Positions 29,442 to 41,644 of a DNA stretch of 64,000 nucleotides are shown here, piece by piece. Numbering within the stretch: the first letter of the stretch is position 1; each line of letters begins with the position of its first letter. The stretch covers positions 62,001-126,000 of the forward strand of contig NZ_WOAC01000006.1 of the NCBI RefSeq assembly GCF_009749525.1, read 5' to 3'. Source of the stretch: Mesorhizobium xinjiangense (GTDB lineage Bacteria; Pseudomonadota; Alphaproteobacteria; Rhizobiales; Rhizobiaceae). The notes under the pieces are model-generated. The model saw only the letters and a list, made by a program, of their open reading frames with translations. It was not told where the DNA came from and did no database searches. Both the position numbers and the translations under genes were made by a program.

Positions 29442-30407
29442 TCACAGCATCCGGCCGAGAAATTCCTGAATCGCCTGGTCCGTACGGAATTCTCCGATGC
29501 GCCGAATCTCCCACTGCAATTTGATGCCCGAATGCTCCAGCACACGCGCGCGTACCGTCTCGCCAAGCGCCTCGAGATCATGCCCGGTCGCAGTGCCTGT
29601 ATTGATCATGAAATTGCAGTGCATCGGCGACATCTGCGCGCCGCCGATCATCAGTCCCCGGCAACCGGCCTTGTCGATTTCCTTCCAGGCCGAACTCCCC
29701 TCCGGGTTCTTGAAGGTGGAGCCGCCGGTTTTCTCGCGGATGGGCTGAACGGTTTCGCGGTGATGCTGCACGGCGTCCATGGCCGCCCGGATCGCATCCT
29801 TGTCCTCGGCCTCGCCTTCGAACACCGCCGAGGTGAAGATGAGGTCGCCCGGCGCGGCGGAATGGCGGTAGGCATAGCCCATTTCTGCATTGGTCAGCGT
29901 GTGCACCCGCCCCTTGCGGTCAAGCGCGCGCACCTCGACGACCCGCTCGCGTGTCTCGGCGCCATTGGCGCCGGCATTCATGCGCAGCGCGCCACCGACG
30001 GCGCCCGGGATACCGTGGTAGAAATGAAATCCGCCGATGCCGGCGTCGAGCGCGGCGGCCGCCAGACGCTTGTCCGGCGTGGCGGCGCCGGCGCGAATGC
30101 GCGTATCAGAAACGGCCTCGGCCTCGCCGAACCCCTTGGCCGACAGGCGGACGACGAAGCCGCGGATGCCGCCGTCACGCACCAGCAGGTTCGAGCCGAT
30201 GCCGACCACGGTGAGCGGGACCTCCTCGGGCAATTTCTCGAGGAATTGCGCCAGGTCCTCCTCGTCTGCCGGCTGGAACAGGGCATCTGCCGTACCGCCG
30301 GCCCGGAACCAGGTGATCTTGTCCATGCCGGCATCGGGCGTGATGCGCCCGCGCAAGCCTGCCAGGCGGTCGCCGAGATTGGCGATCAGGGCTTCGCCGG
30401 CGCTCAT
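29442..30407 (-). CDS. murB: UDP-N-acetylenolpyruvoylglucosamine reductase
   Basis: A 321-residue FAD enzyme reducing the enolpyruvyl ether to form UDP-MurNAc. The FAD-binding block includes [20 protein letters not shown], then [17 protein letters not shown]; the catalytic region carries [18 protein letters not shown] and, later, [18 protein letters not shown]. It is the type II form lacking the long C-terminal extension of E. coli MurB. The ATG at 30407 overlaps the murC stop by four bases. Confidence 0.96.
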   Translation of the reverse strand: MSAGEALIANLGDRLAGLRGRITPDAGMDKITWFRAGGTADALFQPADEEDLAQFLEKLPEEVPLTVVGIGSNLLVRDGGIRGFVVRLSAKGFGEAEAVSDTRIRAGAATPDKRLAAAALDAGIGGFHFYHGIPGAVGGALRMNAGANGAETRERVVEVRALDRKGRVHTLTNAEMGYAYRHSAAPGDLIFTSAVFEGEAEDKDAIRAAMDAVQHHRETVQPIREKTGGSTFKNPEGSSAWKEIDKAGCRGLMIGGAQMSPMHCNFMINTGTATGHDLEALGETVRARVLEHSGIKLQWEIRRIGEFRTDQAIQEFLGRML

Positions 30408-31810
30408 GCAGCCTCCGCCGCCAGGTCCTTCGGCAACTGATAGGCCCATTGCGTGATGCTGCCGGCACCGAGAAAGATGACGAAATCACCCGGTTTCGCC
30501 AGCGCTTCCACAATCGGGCGGATCTCCTGCTGCCCGCTGATGAATCGGGCATCGCGATGGCCGCCGGCGCGCATTCGCGCCACCAGCGTCTCCGACGAGA
30601 TGCCCTCGATCGGCTCCTCGCCGGCCGGATAGACGGGTGCGATCAGCACCGTGTCGGCATCGTTGAAGCAGGCGGCGAAATCGTCGAACAGGTCATGCAA
30701 CCGCGTGAAGCGGTGCGGCTGGGCAATGGCGATGACGCGGCCCTGGCAAGAATCCCGCGCGGCCTTGAGAACAGCCTTGATCTCGACGGGGTGGTGTCCG
30801 TAGTCGTCGAATATCTGCACCCCGTTCCAGGTGCCGGTGGGTGTGAAGCGCCGCTTGACGCCGCCGAACGACACGAGCCCGCGGCGGATGTCCTCGGCCG
30901 TCAGCCCCAACTCGTGGGCGACCGCGATGGCCGCTGTCGCATTGGCGACGTTATGGCGCCCGGGCATCGGCAGGCGCAGATCGCGCATTTCCGATTGCGC
31001 GCCGGTCTTGCGGTCGTGGATGACGATGTCGAACAGCGAAGCCGCGCCGTCTGCGCGCAGGTTTTCGAAGCGGACCGCCGCTTGCGGGTTGCCGCCATAA
31101 GTGACGATGCGGCGATCCTCGATGCGGCCGACCAGCGCCTGGACTTCCGGATGGTCGATGCACATGATTCCACAGCCGTAAAACGGCACGTTCTCGACGA
31201 ATTGCCGGAAAGCCTCGCGCACGCTGTCGAAGCTGCCGTAATGGTCGAGATGCTCCGGGTCGATATTGGTCACCACCGCGATCTCGGCCGGCAGCTTGAG
31301 GAAGGTCCCGTCGCTCTCGTCGGCTTCCACCACCATCCATTCACCGCCGCCCATGCGCGCATTGGTGCCGTAGGCGTTGATGATGCCGCCATTGATCACG
31401 GTCGGATCGAGCCCGCCCGCATCGAGCAGCGTCGCCACCATCGACGTCGTCGTCGTCTTGCCGTGCGTGCCGCCGATGGCGACCGCCTGGCGGAAACGCA
31501 TCAGTTCGGCCAGCATTTCGGCGCGCCGCACGATGGGCAGCATCCGCTCGCGTGCCGCGGCGAGCTCGGGATTGGTCTTCTTGATCGCAGACGAGACGAC
31601 GACAACTTCGGCCTCGCCCAAGTTCGCCGCGTCATGGCCGACGAAGACCTTGATGCCCTTTTCGCGCAGGCGCTCGACATTGGCGCTGTCGGCCTGGTCC
31701 GAGCCCTGCACGCAATAGCCGAGATTCATCAGCACCTCGGCAATGCCGCTCATGCCGATGCCTCCAATGCCGATGAAGTGCACGAGGCCGATCGTTTCCG
31801 GCATCTTCAT
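30404..31810 (-). CDS. murC: UDP-N-acetylmuramate--L-alanine ligase
   Basis: A 468-residue Mur ligase adding L-Ala to UDP-MurNAc. The nucleotide-binding N-terminus is [17 protein letters not shown], the ATP P-loop [14 protein letters not shown], the central block [16 protein letters not shown] and the C-terminal [18 protein letters not shown]. It overlaps murG upstream and murB downstream by four bases each. Confidence 0.97.
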   Translation of the reverse strand: MKMPETIGLVHFIGIGGIGMSGIAEVLMNLGYCVQGSDQADSANVERLREKGIKVFVGHDAANLGEAEVVVVSSAIKKTNPELAAARERMLPIVRRAEMLAELMRFRQAVAIGGTHGKTTTTSMVATLLDAGGLDPTVINGGIINAYGTNARMGGGEWMVVEADESDGTFLKLPAEIAVVTNIDPEHLDHYGSFDSVREAFRQFVENVPFYGCGIMCIDHPEVQALVGRIEDRRIVTYGGNPQAAVRFENLRADGAASLFDIVIHDRKTGAQSEMRDLRLPMPGRHNVANATAAIAVAHELGLTAEDIRRGLVSFGGVKRRFTPTGTWNGVQIFDDYGHHPVEIKAVLKAARDSCQGRVIAIAQPHRFTRLHDLFDDFAACFNDADTVLIAPVYPAGEEPIEGISSETLVARMRAGGHRDARFISGQQEIRPIVEALAKPGDFVIFLGAGSITQWAYQLPKDLAAEAA

Positions 31811-32928
31811 GGCCGGTTCCCTTCCCTTTTGAATGCGTCAGCGCCTTGACCGCCCGCAATAGCCTCTGCCAGGTCGGCAAGCAACACGGCCGCGTCCGGC
31901 CGGCCGGCCGATCGCGCCGCCGCGGCCGTCGCCGCCAGGCCCTCGGGGTCGCGCATTCGACCGGCGATGATGTCGGCAAGCCGCTCCGCTGTGAGGCTCG
32001 ATTGCGCATGCACCTCCGCCCCGCCGGACGCAGCCAGGGCCGCGGCATTGGCCGCCTGATCGTGATCGAGCGCATGCGGATAGGGCACCAGGATGGCCGG
32101 CCGCCCGATGACCGAAATCTCCGACACGGTGGACGCCCCGGCGCGCGAGACGACCAGGTGCGCGTTCGCCATGCGCTCGGCCATGTCGGCGAAAAACGGC
32201 GATATCTCGGCCTCGACCTGCAAGGCGTCATAGGCATGACGCACCCGCGCCTCGTCTTCGGGCCGTGCCTGCTGCACGATCCTCAGGCGCGCGCGAAGCG
32301 CTTCGGGCAATGCGGCGACCGCCGCCGGCACGGCATCGGAGAAGAACTGCGCGCCCTGGCTGCCGCCGAAGACCAGTAGATGGAAGGGGCCCTGCGGCGT
32401 CGGTGCGGCAAAGGGAACCTGCGCCGCCTCCACGACCGCCTGGCGGACCGGGTTGCCGGTCTCGACGATCTTTTGCACATATGGACCTTGCGCCGTGAGA
32501 AACCCGCCGGCGATCGCCGTGACACGACCGGCCAGGGCCTTGTTGGCCCGCCCCATGACGGCATTCTGCTCGTGGATCAGGGTTGGCACGCCCCGTCGTG
32601 TCGCGGCGTAGAGCGGCGGCAAGGTCGGATAGCCGCCGAAGCCGACCACCGCCTGAGGGCCGATTTCGGCAATCAGCTTCGACGATTCGCGCACGCCGCG
32701 CCAGATGGTAAGCCCCGCGCGCACCAGCGCGATCGGATTGCGCGATCCGATCGTTGCCGCCGATACGGTATGGACGGCCGGAAATTTGCCGGCAAACCGC
32801 TCGGCCCGCTGGTCGGTTGCCAGATGCACCGACCAGCCGCGATCCCTCAATTGGTGCGCCAGCGCTTCGGCCGGAAAGAGATGTCCCCCGGTTCCGCCGG
32901 CCGCCAGCAGGATGGTGCGTTCGCTCAT
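31807..32928 (-). CDS. murG: UDP-N-acetylglucosamine--N-acetylmuramyl-(pentapeptide) transferase
   Basis: A 373-residue membrane-associated GT28 glycosyltransferase converting lipid I to lipid II. The N-terminal glycine-rich motif is [16 protein letters not shown]. Others are [42 protein letters not shown] and the UDP-GlcNAc-binding [11 protein letters not shown]. It follows ftsW with one base between them and overlaps murC. Confidence 0.96.
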   Translation of the reverse strand: MSERTILLAAGGTGGHLFPAEALAHQLRDRGWSVHLATDQRAERFAGKFPAVHTVSAATIGSRNPIALVRAGLTIWRGVRESSKLIAEIGPQAVVGFGGYPTLPPLYAATRRGVPTLIHEQNAVMGRANKALAGRVTAIAGGFLTAQGPYVQKIVETGNPVRQAVVEAAQVPFAAPTPQGPFHLLVFGGSQGAQFFSDAVPAAVAALPEALRARLRIVQQARPEDEARVRHAYDALQVEAEISPFFADMAERMANAHLVVSRAGASTVSEISVIGRPAILVPYPHALDHDQAANAAALAASGGAEVHAQSSLTAERLADIIAGRMRDPEGLAATAAAARSAGRPDAAVLLADLAEAIAGGQGADAFKREGNRP

Positions 32929-32929
32929 C

Positions 32930-34084
32930 TCATTCCGCCGGCATGGTCCGCGTAGCGCCGAACAGGAAGCCGTCCGGCTTGCGGCGCACAGGCTTGCGCC
33001 TGGTCAGTGCCAGCACCATGCCCATCGACACCGCCATGGCGACGAGCGAGGAACCGCCATACGAAATGAACGGCAGCGTCATGCCCTTGGCCGGCAGGAG
33101 CTGCACGTTGACGCCTATATTGATGATCGACTGGAGGCCCATCAGAACGACGAGCCCGGCGATGGCATAGCGCGTAAAATCGTCCTCCTCGCGCAGTGCC
33201 GCCTTGAGGCCGCGCAGCACGATGAAGGCAAACAGCGCCACGATGAGAAAACACAGCGCGATGCCGAACTCCTCGGCGGCGACCGAGAAGATGAAGTCGG
33301 TGTGGCTGTCGGGCAGGATCCGCTTGACCGAGCCTTCGCCCGGTCCCTGTCCCCACCAGCCGCCGCGAATGATCGCCTCGCGGCCCATGTCGACCTGATA
33401 GGTGTCTCCCTCCCCGGTGATGAAGCGGTCGATGCGCTCGGCAACATGGGGAAAGAAGGAATAGGCGGCAAAGGCACCGGCGGCGCCGACCGCGCCGAGG
33501 GCGACGATCCACAGCCACGGCATGCCGGCCATGAAGAACATCACGCCCCATGTCCCCAGCACCAGCATGGTCTGGCCGAGATCGGGCTGCGCGACGAGCA
33601 ACGCCAGGACGACGCCCAGCAGGATCATGGCGAACAGGTTGCCCGGGATCTCTGGCTGGCGGGCATGTTCGGAAAACAGCCAGGCGCAGATGATGACGAA
33701 TGCCGGTTTCAGGAACTCCGAAGGCTGCACGGAAACACCGGCCAGCGAGACCCAGCGCCGCGCGCCCTTGACCTCGATGCCGAAGAACAATGCCGCCACC
33801 ATCAGGACAAGCGAGCCCAGCAGCATCACCAGCGCCAGGCGGCGTATGTTGCGCGCCGACAGGAAGGATACGCCGATCATCACCGCCACGGCCGGCACCA
33901 TGAAAACGATCTGCCGTTCGACGAAGTGGTAGCTGTCGAGGCCGATGCGCTCGGCAACTGCGGGGCTTGCGGCAAAGGACAGCACGACCCCCAGGCCCAT
34001 CAGAGTCAGGAACGCGGCCAGGAACCATCGGTCGATGGTCCACCACCAGTTTGCCACATGGCCCCGGTCGACACGGCTCACCAT
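32930..34084 (-). CDS. ftsW: Septal peptidoglycan glycosyltransferase FtsW
   Basis: A 384-residue SEDS-family polytopic protein polymerising lipid II at the septum together with FtsI. About ten hydrophobic helices are visible. Family blocks are [19 protein letters not shown], the [10 protein letters not shown] segment with the catalytic aspartate region, the large periplasmic loop containing [15 protein letters not shown], and the C-terminal [16 protein letters not shown]. The ATG at 34084 shares its A with the murD TGA; a GTG at 34087 is an alternative. Confidence 0.96.
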   Translation of the reverse strand: MVSRVDRGHVANWWWTIDRWFLAAFLTLMGLGVVLSFAASPAVAERIGLDSYHFVERQIVFMVPAVAVMIGVSFLSARNIRRLALVMLLGSLVLMVAALFFGIEVKGARRWVSLAGVSVQPSEFLKPAFVIICAWLFSEHARQPEIPGNLFAMILLGVVLALLVAQPDLGQTMLVLGTWGVMFFMAGMPWLWIVALGAVGAAGAFAAYSFFPHVAERIDRFITGEGDTYQVDMGREAIIRGGWWGQGPGEGSVKRILPDSHTDFIFSVAAEEFGIALCFLIVALFAFIVLRGLKAALREEDDFTRYAIAGLVVLMGLQSIINIGVNVQLLPAKGMTLPFISYGGSSLVAMAVSMGMVLALTRRKPVRRKPDGFLFGATRTMPAE

Positions 34085-35484
34085 CACTTCGTCCCCCTTG
34101 TTGGCTCCACCCCCGGCAAGGCGAATACGGCAGTGCGGAAGGCGTCGCCGCGCACCTCGAAATTGCGGAACTGATCGAAGCTCGCACAGGCCGGCGACAG
34201 AAGAACGACCGATTCAGCCGCCTCGTCGCTGGAGGCCTCCTCGGCGGCGTGGCGCACGGCTGCCTCGAGCGTGCCGGAGATCTCGTAAGGCACCGTTTCG
34301 CCGAGCGCGGCCGAAAAGGCCGGTGCCCCTTCGCCGATCAGGAAGGCCTTGGCGATGCGCGGGAAAAAGCCGCGCAAGGGCTCGATTCCGCCTTCCTTCG
34401 GCAACCCGCCGGCAATCCAGTAGATGCGCGAAAAGCTCGACAGGGCCGGTGCGGCGGCGTCGGCATTGGTCGCCTTGGAATCGTTGACGAAGATCACCCT
34501 GCCCTTGCGCCCGATCTGCTCCATGCGATGGGCCAGGCCCGGAAAGGTCGACAGTCCCTTTTGAATGTCGCGCGGGTCGAGGCCGACCGACAGGCAGACG
34601 GCGGCAGCGGCCAGGGCGTTCTGCGCATTGTGCTGGCCGCGCAGCGACGCAATCCCCTCCAACGAGGCGATGGGCGCGATCTTGCCCGAATGCGCGCGCA
34701 TCAGGACCGGCCCATCGGCATAAAGCCCGTCCGTCTGCGCCAGCCGCTTGGAGATGCGTATGACCGAACGCCCGGTGCACTCCAGCCGCTCGGCGATCTG
34801 CGCGCTCCAGATGTCGTCGACGCCGATGATCGCGGTCTGGCTGCCGGCGACAAGGCGCTCCTTGATCGCAGCGTAGTGATGCATGGTTCCATGCCGGTCG
34901 AGATGGTCCGGCGTCAGGTTCAGCAAAACGCCGGCCGTCGGATCGATGGATGGAGCCAGGTCGATCTGGTAGGAGGAGCATTCCACCACATAATGGCGGT
35001 CCTTCTCGGGTGGGTCGAGCGTCATCACCGCCCGGCCGATATTGCCGCCCATCTGCACGTCGCGCCCCGCCGTCTCGAGGATATGGGCGGTCAATGCCGT
35101 GGTGGTCGACTTGCCGTTGGTGCCCGTTACCGCGATGAAAGGCGCCTCGGGCGCGAACCGATTGCGCTCGCGGGCGAAGAGCTCGACATCGCCGATAATC
35201 TCGACCGCGGCGGCGCGCGCCAGCTCGACGCTCCAATGCGGTTTGGGATGGGTGAGCGGGACGCCGGGCGAGAGCACGAACGAGGCGACATGCGTCCAGT
35301 CGATGTTGCGCAGGTCGGCGGTGACGATCCCCTCCCGGTCGGCTCGGGCCACGCTTTCGGGGTTATCGTCCCAGGCCGTAACCTCGGCGCCGCCTTCGAT
35401 CAACGCGCGCGCCGTGGCGATGCCCGACCCGCCGAGCCCGAACAGTGCGACATGCTTGCCGTTGAATGTGTGTGCAGGAATCAT
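34084..35484 (-). CDS. murD: UDP-N-acetylmuramoylalanine--D-glutamate ligase
   Basis: A 466-residue Mur ligase adding D-Glu. Landmarks are the N-terminal [20 protein letters not shown], the P-loop [14 protein letters not shown], the [20 protein letters not shown] block and the C-terminal [17 protein letters not shown]. The stop overlaps the ftsW start; only six bases separate it from mraY. Confidence 0.96.
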   Translation of the reverse strand: MIPAHTFNGKHVALFGLGGSGIATARALIEGGAEVTAWDDNPESVARADREGIVTADLRNIDWTHVASFVLSPGVPLTHPKPHWSVELARAAAVEIIGDVELFARERNRFAPEAPFIAVTGTNGKSTTTALTAHILETAGRDVQMGGNIGRAVMTLDPPEKDRHYVVECSSYQIDLAPSIDPTAGVLLNLTPDHLDRHGTMHHYAAIKERLVAGSQTAIIGVDDIWSAQIAERLECTGRSVIRISKRLAQTDGLYADGPVLMRAHSGKIAPIASLEGIASLRGQHNAQNALAAAAVCLSVGLDPRDIQKGLSTFPGLAHRMEQIGRKGRVIFVNDSKATNADAAAPALSSFSRIYWIAGGLPKEGGIEPLRGFFPRIAKAFLIGEGAPAFSAALGETVPYEISGTLEAAVRHAAEEASSDEAAESVVLLSPACASFDQFRNFEVRGDAFRTAVFALPGVEPTRGTK

Positions 35485-35490
35485 CGCGGC

Positions 35491-36573
35491 CTATCGCAGC
35501 TTGAGGGTGGACAGGCCGATGAGGGCCAGGATGACGGCGATGATCCAGAAGCGGATGACGATCTGGCTCTCGGTCCAGCCCAGCTTCTCGAAATGATGGT
35601 GGATCGGCGCCATCAGGAAGACGCGCTTGCCGGTCATCTTGAAAACCGAGACCTGGATGATCACCGACAGCGCCTCCATGACGAACAGGCCGCCGATGAT
35701 CGCCATGACGATCTCGTGCTTGGTCGCCACGGCAACCGTTCCCGTCAAGCCGCCGAGTGCCAGCGATCCGGTGTCGCCCATGAAGATCGCCGCCGGCGGC
35801 GCATTGAACCACAGGAAGCCCAGCCCGGCACCGATCACCGCGCCCAGGATCACGGCCAGTTCGCCGGTGCCCGGCACGAAATGGATCTGCAGATAGTCCG
35901 CGAAGATGGCGTTGCCCGACAGGTAGGCGATGACGCCGAAGGACGCGGCGGCGATCATGATCGGCACGATGGCAAGCCCGTCGAGCCCATCGGTCAGGTT
36001 GACCGCATTGCCGGCGCCGACGATCACGAAGGCCGCGAACGGCACGAAGAAGATGCCGAGATTGACGATCAGGTCCTTGATGAACGGGAAGGTGAGCGAG
36101 GAGGAGAACTGCGCCTGGCCGTTGCGCATGACGATCCACGCGGCCAGACCGGCGATGACGAACTCCAGCGCCAGCCGTATCTTGCCGGAAAAACCCCGGT
36201 CCGACTGCTTGGTCACCTTCAGATAGTCGTCGTAAAAGCCGATCGCACCGAACCCGACGGTCACCATCAGCACCACCCAGACATAGACGCTGGACAGATT
36301 GGCCCAGAGCAGGCTTGAAACGATTATCCCGGTGAGGATCATCAGGCCGCCCATCGTCGGCGTGCCGGCCTTCTTGAAATGCGTTTGCGGGCCGTCGGCG
36401 CGAATGGGCTGGCCGCGTCCCTGGCGCAGGCGCAGGGAATCGATGATCGTCTGCCCGAACATGAAGACGATGAGCGCCGAGGTGATCAACGCCCCGCCGG
36501 TCCGGAAGGTGATGTAGCGAAAGACGTTGAAGACGGCAATCTGGTCAGAGATGGCCACGAGCCAGGTCAGCAT
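35491..36573 (-). CDS. mraY: Phospho-N-acetylmuramoyl-pentapeptide-transferase
   Basis: A 360-residue polytopic enzyme that moves phospho-MurNAc-pentapeptide onto undecaprenyl phosphate (lipid I synthesis). Cytoplasmic loops carry [15 protein letters not shown] and the aspartate-rich [10 protein letters not shown]. The sugar-binding region reads [13 protein letters not shown], then [15 protein letters not shown] and the histidine loop [11 protein letters not shown], all canonical. Confidence 0.97.
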   Translation of the reverse strand: MLTWLVAISDQIAVFNVFRYITFRTGGALITSALIVFMFGQTIIDSLRLRQGRGQPIRADGPQTHFKKAGTPTMGGLMILTGIIVSSLLWANLSSVYVWVVLMVTVGFGAIGFYDDYLKVTKQSDRGFSGKIRLALEFVIAGLAAWIVMRNGQAQFSSSLTFPFIKDLIVNLGIFFVPFAAFVIVGAGNAVNLTDGLDGLAIVPIMIAAASFGVIAYLSGNAIFADYLQIHFVPGTGELAVILGAVIGAGLGFLWFNAPPAAIFMGDTGSLALGGLTGTVAVATKHEIVMAIIGGLFVMEALSVIIQVSVFKMTGKRVFLMAPIHHHFEKLGWTESQIVIRFWIIAVILALIGLSTLKLR

Positions 36574-36601
36574 ACCGGTTTCGGTTCCCTGTTCTTGTGT
36601 C

Positions 36602-38035
36602 TCATTGCGTTCCCGCCTGCGCGGCGGCGGCCGGAAACCGGTTCAACAATGCATCGACGATGCGCGAAAAGCCGAGCGTCAGCGACGCCTTGACCATGAG
36701 CGCATCGCCCGGCCTGACGTCGTTCACAACGAGCGGCCCAAGTTCGTCCGTGGTCGGGCGATACTCGACAGGCAGGCTTTCGGGCAGTTCGCCCGTCAAC
36801 ACCTTGATCTCCTCGCCGGCCAGGAAGACCTTGTCGATGCCCGCAGCATCAATCGCCTTGGCGAGCGCGGCGTGCAGCTTCGCCGAATGCGGGCCGAGCT
36901 CGCGCATGTCGCCAAGCACGGCGATGCGCCGGCCGTCGCCTTCCACCGGTGTCTGCGCCAGCAGGTCGAGCGCGACCTTCACCGAGGCCGGATTGGCGTT
37001 GTAGCTTTCGTCGATGAGCGTGAATGCGCCCTCGGGATGGCTGAGCACATGGCGCGCGCCCCGCCCGCGCACCGCGCGCAGACCCGCGAGAGCCTGCGTG
37101 GCGGCGTCCATGTCGGCGCCGACGAGATGAACCGCGCCGAGCGCCGCCAGCACGTTCTGCACCATGTGGCGACCCGGTGCGCCGACCCGCGCCCGGATCT
37201 CCTGGCCGGCGATCCGCACGGCGATCTCGGAATGATCCTCCGCCAGGGTGCATTTGACCAGCTTGATCTGGGCCCGCGAATGCTCGCCGAAGCCGACGAT
37301 CTGCTTGATGCCGGCCTCCTTGGCCTGCTTGTCGAGCACCCGCCAGCGCTGATCGTCGCGGTTGATCAGCGCAAAGCCGTCCTCGACCACGCCCTCGAAG
37401 ATCTCGGCCTTGGCGCGCGCGATCTCGTCGAGCGACTGGAAATGGCCGAGATGCGCCGGAGCGATGAGCGTGACGATGGCCAGATGCGGCCTGGCCAGGC
37501 GGGTCAGCGGCCGGATCTCGCCGGCATGGTTCATGCCGATCTCGATGACGGCGAAATCGCAATCGGCCGGCATGCGCGCCAGCGTCAGCGGCACGCCCCA
37601 ATGATTGTTGAACGAACGGTCGGCGGCGTGCACGCGGCCTGAGCCCGACAATACGAGCCGCAGAACCTCCTTGGTGGTGGTCTTGCCTGCCGATCCGGTG
37701 ACCGCGATCACCTTGGCCGCGCTGCGCGCCCGCGCCGCCGCCGCAAGCTTCTCCATCGCCTTGAGCACGTCTTCGACGACGATCATCGGCGTCGCCAGGC
37801 GCCCGAGCGCCGGCAGCATGCCCTCGGCGATCACCAGAAGACTGGCCCCGGCGGCGCTCGCCGCGGTGGCAAAGTCGTGACCGTCGAAGCGGTCTCCCTT
37901 GATGGCGAAAAAAGCGTCGCCCGGCTGCAGGCTGCGCGAATCGATCGATATGCCCGACACGCCCTCCGGCAGACGCCCGACCGGACGGCCGCCCATCGCC
38001 GTGGTCATCGTCTGGCTGGTCCACAGATGGCTCAT
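36602..38035 (-). CDS. murF: UDP-N-acetylmuramoyl-tripeptide--D-alanyl-D-alanine ligase
   Basis: A 477-residue Mur ligase adding D-Ala-D-Ala. Its P-loop is [15 protein letters not shown], followed by [16 protein letters not shown] and [38 protein letters not shown] and [10 protein letters not shown] lie in the C-terminal half. [10 protein letters not shown] at 38035 overlaps the murE stop by four bases. Confidence 0.96.
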   Translation of the reverse strand: MSHLWTSQTMTTAMGGRPVGRLPEGVSGISIDSRSLQPGDAFFAIKGDRFDGHDFATAASAAGASLLVIAEGMLPALGRLATPMIVVEDVLKAMEKLAAAARARSAAKVIAVTGSAGKTTTKEVLRLVLSGSGRVHAADRSFNNHWGVPLTLARMPADCDFAVIEIGMNHAGEIRPLTRLARPHLAIVTLIAPAHLGHFQSLDEIARAKAEIFEGVVEDGFALINRDDQRWRVLDKQAKEAGIKQIVGFGEHSRAQIKLVKCTLAEDHSEIAVRIAGQEIRARVGAPGRHMVQNVLAALGAVHLVGADMDAATQALAGLRAVRGRGARHVLSHPEGAFTLIDESYNANPASVKVALDLLAQTPVEGDGRRIAVLGDMRELGPHSAKLHAALAKAIDAAGIDKVFLAGEEIKVLTGELPESLPVEYRPTTDELGPLVVNDVRPGDALMVKASLTLGFSRIVDALLNRFPAAAAQAGTQ

Positions 38036-39486
38036 GCCGCCTGCTCCGACAGCGCAGCGCGCACCTCCGCATGATCGGAAAACGGCAAGGTCACGTCCCC
38101 GGTCGTCTGTCCCTCTTCATGTCCCTTTCCGGCAACGATCAACGTGTCGCCGGCTCGCGTCATGGCCACGGCCTCGCGGATGGCGCGGCGGCGGTCTCCG
38201 ATTTCGATCGCACCGGGCGCGGCCGCCAGGATTGCCGCACGGATCGCCGCCGGTTCCTCCGAGCGCGGATTGTCGTCGGTGACGATCACCACATCGGCCA
38301 GTCTGGCGGCGATCTCGCCCATGATCGGCCGCTTGCCGCGGTCGCGGTCGCCGCCGCAGCCGAAGACGACCAGAACCCGGCCCGTGGTAAAGGGGCGCAC
38401 CGATTTCAGCACATTCTCGAGCGCATCGGGCTTGTGCGCATAATCGACATAGACCGGCGTGCCCTCGGCGGTGGCACCGACCCGTTCGAGGCGACCGGAT
38501 GCCCCCTTCAGATGCTCGAGTGCATGGATGGCATCGCCGGCCGGCGTTCCCGTGGCGATCGCAAGTCCCGCCGCCACCAGAGCGTTGGAGATCTGGAAAT
38601 CGCCCGCAAGCGGCACCATGATCTCGTGGATCGCGCCGTCGGCGACGATCTCGGCACGCTGGCGGCTGCGTTCGTGCTCGACCCGGTTGAGATGCAGGAA
38701 GCGGCCGCCGCGACCGACCGTCAGAACATCCAATCCGGCGCCGCGCGCCGCATCGATGGTCGGCTGCGACCATGGATCGTCGGCGAAGACCACGGCCGGC
38801 GCACCCTTCGGCAGGAGCGCATCGAACAGCCGCATCTTGGCCGCGTGGTAATCTTCGACCGTCGCATGATAGTCCATATGGTCGCGGCCGAGATTGGTGA
38901 AGGCGCCGGCAGCCAGCCGCACGCCGTCGAGCCGGCGCTGATCGAGGCCATGGCTCGAGGCTTCCATTGCCGCATGCGTGACGCCGGCATCGGCCAGTTC
39001 GGCAAGCAGAGCGTGCAAGACCACGGGATCCGGCGTCGTCAGCGCGCCGTAATCGTTGCGGCCGGGCGCCGTCACGCCGGTCGTCCCGATGCTCGCCGCC
39101 TGGCGGCCCGTTTGCTCCCAGATCTGGCGCACGAAGGAAGCCACGGACGTCTTGCCGCTGGTGCCGGTAACGGCGACCATGCATTCGGGCTGGCGTCCGT
39201 AAAAACGGGCGGCGGCAAGCGCCAGCGTCCGGCGCGCGTCGCGGACCCGAAACACCGGTACGCCAAGCCCTTCAGCCGAGGACCCTTCATCGGCCACGAC
39301 AGCCACGGCGCCACGCGAAACGGCCTCGGCGGCAAAAGCCATCCCGTCCGTCTTGCTGCCGCGCAACGCGGCAAAGATGTACCCGGGTTCGACCTTTCTG
39401 GAATCCGACGTCATGCCGGTAACGACCATGTCCCCTTCGACCGTGCGGTCCATGGGCAGGATATCGGCTAGGTCGTTCAGTCTCAT
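38032..39486 (-). CDS. murE: UDP-N-acetylmuramoyl-tripeptide synthetase (meso-diaminopimelate adding)
   Basis: A 484-residue Mur ligase attaching the third stem residue. The P-loop is [15 protein letters not shown], followed by [15 protein letters not shown] and [17 protein letters not shown]. The recognition motif [13 protein letters not shown] (DNPR) marks the meso-diaminopimelate type, as expected for a Gram-negative. [15 protein letters not shown] is the other conserved C-terminal block. It follows ftsI after 60 bases. Confidence 0.96.
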   Translation of the reverse strand: MRLNDLADILPMDRTVEGDMVVTGMTSDSRKVEPGYIFAALRGSKTDGMAFAAEAVSRGAVAVVADEGSSAEGLGVPVFRVRDARRTLALAAARFYGRQPECMVAVTGTSGKTSVASFVRQIWEQTGRQAASIGTTGVTAPGRNDYGALTTPDPVVLHALLAELADAGVTHAAMEASSHGLDQRRLDGVRLAAGAFTNLGRDHMDYHATVEDYHAAKMRLFDALLPKGAPAVVFADDPWSQPTIDAARGAGLDVLTVGRGGRFLHLNRVEHERSRQRAEIVADGAIHEIMVPLAGDFQISNALVAAGLAIATGTPAGDAIHALEHLKGASGRLERVGATAEGTPVYVDYAHKPDALENVLKSVRPFTTGRVLVVFGCGGDRDRGKRPIMGEIAARLADVVIVTDDNPRSEEPAAIRAAILAAAPGAIEIGDRRRAIREAVAMTRAGDTLIVAGKGHEEGQTTGDVTLPFSDHAEVRAALSEQAA

Positions 39487-39546
39487 ACTCGTCCTGTTCT
39501 CACCCTCGCGAATCGAGCCCCTGGCCGCGCCCGTCGCAGAATCATA

Positions 39547-41268
39547 TCAATTCGAGACGAGCAAAGCTTCGCTTTCATGGCCGAATTCTGGCTTCACGCC
39601 AAGAAGGGGAGCCGCACGGCTGATGATATTGCGCACAGTTGGGGCGGCATTCAGGCCGGCGGTCGCTCCGATTCCCTCTCTTTCGGGCTTCGGCTCGTCG
39701 ATGACGACCAGCACGACATATTCCGGCTTGTCGGCCGGAAAGGCCGCCAGGAAGGCGTTGAAACGCTTGTTGTGCACGTAACGGCCATTGACCACCTTTT
39801 CGGCCGTGCCCGTCTTGCCGCCGACGAAGTAGCCCGGCACGGCGGCGCGCCGGCCCGAACCCTTCTCGACGTTGAGCCGGAAGAGATAGCGCATCGCGGC
39901 ACTGGTGCTTTCCTTGAGCACACGGACCGACTTCTCGGCCGCGTCCTCTTGCGTACGCGTGAGGAAGGTCGGCTGGATCAGGTGTCCGCCATTGACGACT
40001 GCGGCGGCCGACATCGCCGTCTGCAGCGGCGTCGTGGCCACACCGTGTCCGAAGGAGATCGTGATCGAGTTGATCTTCTTCCACTCAGCCGGTTCGGTCG
40101 GCGTCGCCACCTCGGGCAGTTCCGTATGCATGCGGGTGAGCAGGCCGATACGCTTGAGAAACGCGCGATGGCCCTCGATGCCCACCGTATCCGCCATCTT
40201 GGCCGTGCCGATATTGGACGAGTAGATGAAGATCTCCGGCACCGTCAGCCAGCGCCCCTTGCCGTGAAAGTCGCGGATGGTGTAGCGCGCGATCCGGATC
40301 GGCCGCGTCGCATCGAACTTGTCGTCCATGCTCACGAGGCCGGAATCGAGCGCCATGGCCGTGGTGAAGCTCTTGAACGTCGATCCCATCTCGTAGACGC
40401 CGGCGCTCATGCGGTTGAGACGGTCCTTCTCCAGCGCGTTATAGGGATTGTTGGGATCGAAGTCGGGCATCGAGGCCATGGCCATCACCTCGCCGGTGCG
40501 CGCATTCAAGACGACGCCGCCGGCGGCGAGAGCCTTGTAGCGTTCCATCGCGCCCGACAGTTCGTCATGCAGGACGTGCTGGACCCTCAGATCAATCGAC
40601 AACCGCACCGGCTCCAGCTCGGAATCGGACGCCAGGCCCACTTCGCGCAGATCCGCATAGCCCTGGTCGTCGACCCACTTCTCCATCCCGGCAATGCCCT
40701 GATTGTCGATATTGACCAGGCCGAGAATGTGCGCCGCCGTCGCCCCGCCGGGATAGAAGCGCTTCTTCTCCGGCCGGAAGCCGATGCCCGGAATGCCGAG
40801 CTGCATGATTTCGTTCTGCTGTTTGGGCGTGATCTCGCGTTTCAGCCAGGCAAAGCCGCTGCCGCTCTTGAGCTTGCGATAGGTCTGCTCGTAATCGAGC
40901 GAAGGCAGAACGGTCGACAACAGTTCTACTGCCTCGTCGGCGTCGACGATCCGCCGCGGCTCGGCAAACAGCGAGGCCGACTTGATGTCGGTGGCCAGAA
41001 CCAGGCCGTTGCGGTCGACGATGTCGGGCCGCGAGGCCAGCACGCGGTCGGCGCCGGGATACCGGCTTTCCTCCACATCCTGCAGGCCGAGATAGGCGAG
41101 ACGACCGCTGATCGTGCCGTAAATGGCGAAGAAGACGGCCATCGTCATGACGACCCGGTTGCGTGCCCGCCCTCCGGTGGCCTTTCGAGCGCCCTCCATC
41201 ACGATGTCGTTGCCGGCCCCGTCCCGGCCTTTCGATCTGCCGCCCAGGCGGCGAAGCCAGCCGATCAT
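39547..41268 (-). CDS. ftsI: Septum peptidoglycan transpeptidase FtsI (PBP3)
   Basis: A 573-residue class B penicillin-binding protein. It has a short cytoplasmic basic N-terminus, one membrane anchor at about 38-60, a pedestal domain containing RPDIVDRNGLVLA, then the transpeptidase. The active-site motifs are STFK (296-299, nucleophile S296), SSN (350-352) and KTG (485-487). The start overlaps the ftsL stop by four bases (ATGA). Confidence 0.96.
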   Translation of the reverse strand: MIGWLRRLGGRSKGRDGAGNDIVMEGARKATGGRARNRVVMTMAVFFAIYGTISGRLAYLGLQDVEESRYPGADRVLASRPDIVDRNGLVLATDIKSASLFAEPRRIVDADEAVELLSTVLPSLDYEQTYRKLKSGSGFAWLKREITPKQQNEIMQLGIPGIGFRPEKKRFYPGGATAAHILGLVNIDNQGIAGMEKWVDDQGYADLREVGLASDSELEPVRLSIDLRVQHVLHDELSGAMERYKALAAGGVVLNARTGEVMAMASMPDFDPNNPYNALEKDRLNRMSAGVYEMGSTFKSFTTAMALDSGLVSMDDKFDATRPIRIARYTIRDFHGKGRWLTVPEIFIYSSNIGTAKMADTVGIEGHRAFLKRIGLLTRMHTELPEVATPTEPAEWKKINSITISFGHGVATTPLQTAMSAAAVVNGGHLIQPTFLTRTQEDAAEKSVRVLKESTSAAMRYLFRLNVEKGSGRRAAVPGYFVGGKTGTAEKVVNGRYVHNKRFNAFLAAFPADKPEYVVLVVIDEPKPEREGIGATAGLNAAPTVRNIISRAAPLLGVKPEFGHESEALLVSN

Positions 41269-41642
41269 CGCGTCGTGCTCCCGGTAATGATGCCACGATC
41301 CGTACCGCGCTCCTCGGTCCGGGCGATCGCCTCGCCGTCCGGCGGTTCAATCTGCGGCGGCTTGTTCGGTATGTCGTCGATATCGACGATCCGTTCCGCC
41401 TCGATCGGCTCCAGCTCGAGCTGCTCCTGGTAGGCATTGGCGAGTTTCTGCAGCCTCGAAGGCTGGGTCAGCAGGCTCCAGTCGGCCTCCAGGAGGTCGA
41501 TCGTCTCCTCCTCGAGCTGGATCTGCTTTTGCAGCTTGCGCACCGCGGTCAATTGGTCCTCGGCCTCATGCTTGGTCTTGTAGGTAAACGCTGCGGCCGA
41601 GACCATGACCGCGATCAATACGATGTCTGTGGTGCGAAACAC
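41265..41642 (-). CDS. ftsL: Cell division protein FtsL
   Basis: A 125-residue bitopic divisome protein. A single transmembrane helix (about 5-20) follows a very short cytoplasmic tail. A periplasmic leucine-zipper-like coiled coil (about 28-75) would pair with FtsB, and the tail is Pro/Glu-rich. The sequence is poorly conserved in this family; position between rsmH and ftsI, the coiled coil and the size secure the call. Confidence 0.9.
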   Translation of the reverse strand: MFRTTDIVLIAVMVSAAAFTYKTKHEAEDQLTAVRKLQKQIQLEEETIDLLEADWSLLTQPSRLQKLANAYQEQLELEPIEAERIVDIDDIPNKPPQIEPPDGEAIARTEERGTDRGIITGSTTR

Positions 41643-41644
41643 GT

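Noticed and set aside
33967-36318. A 783-codon plus-strand frame opposite murD and mraY
   Set aside because: Antisense shadow; both minus-strand genes carry all family motifs.
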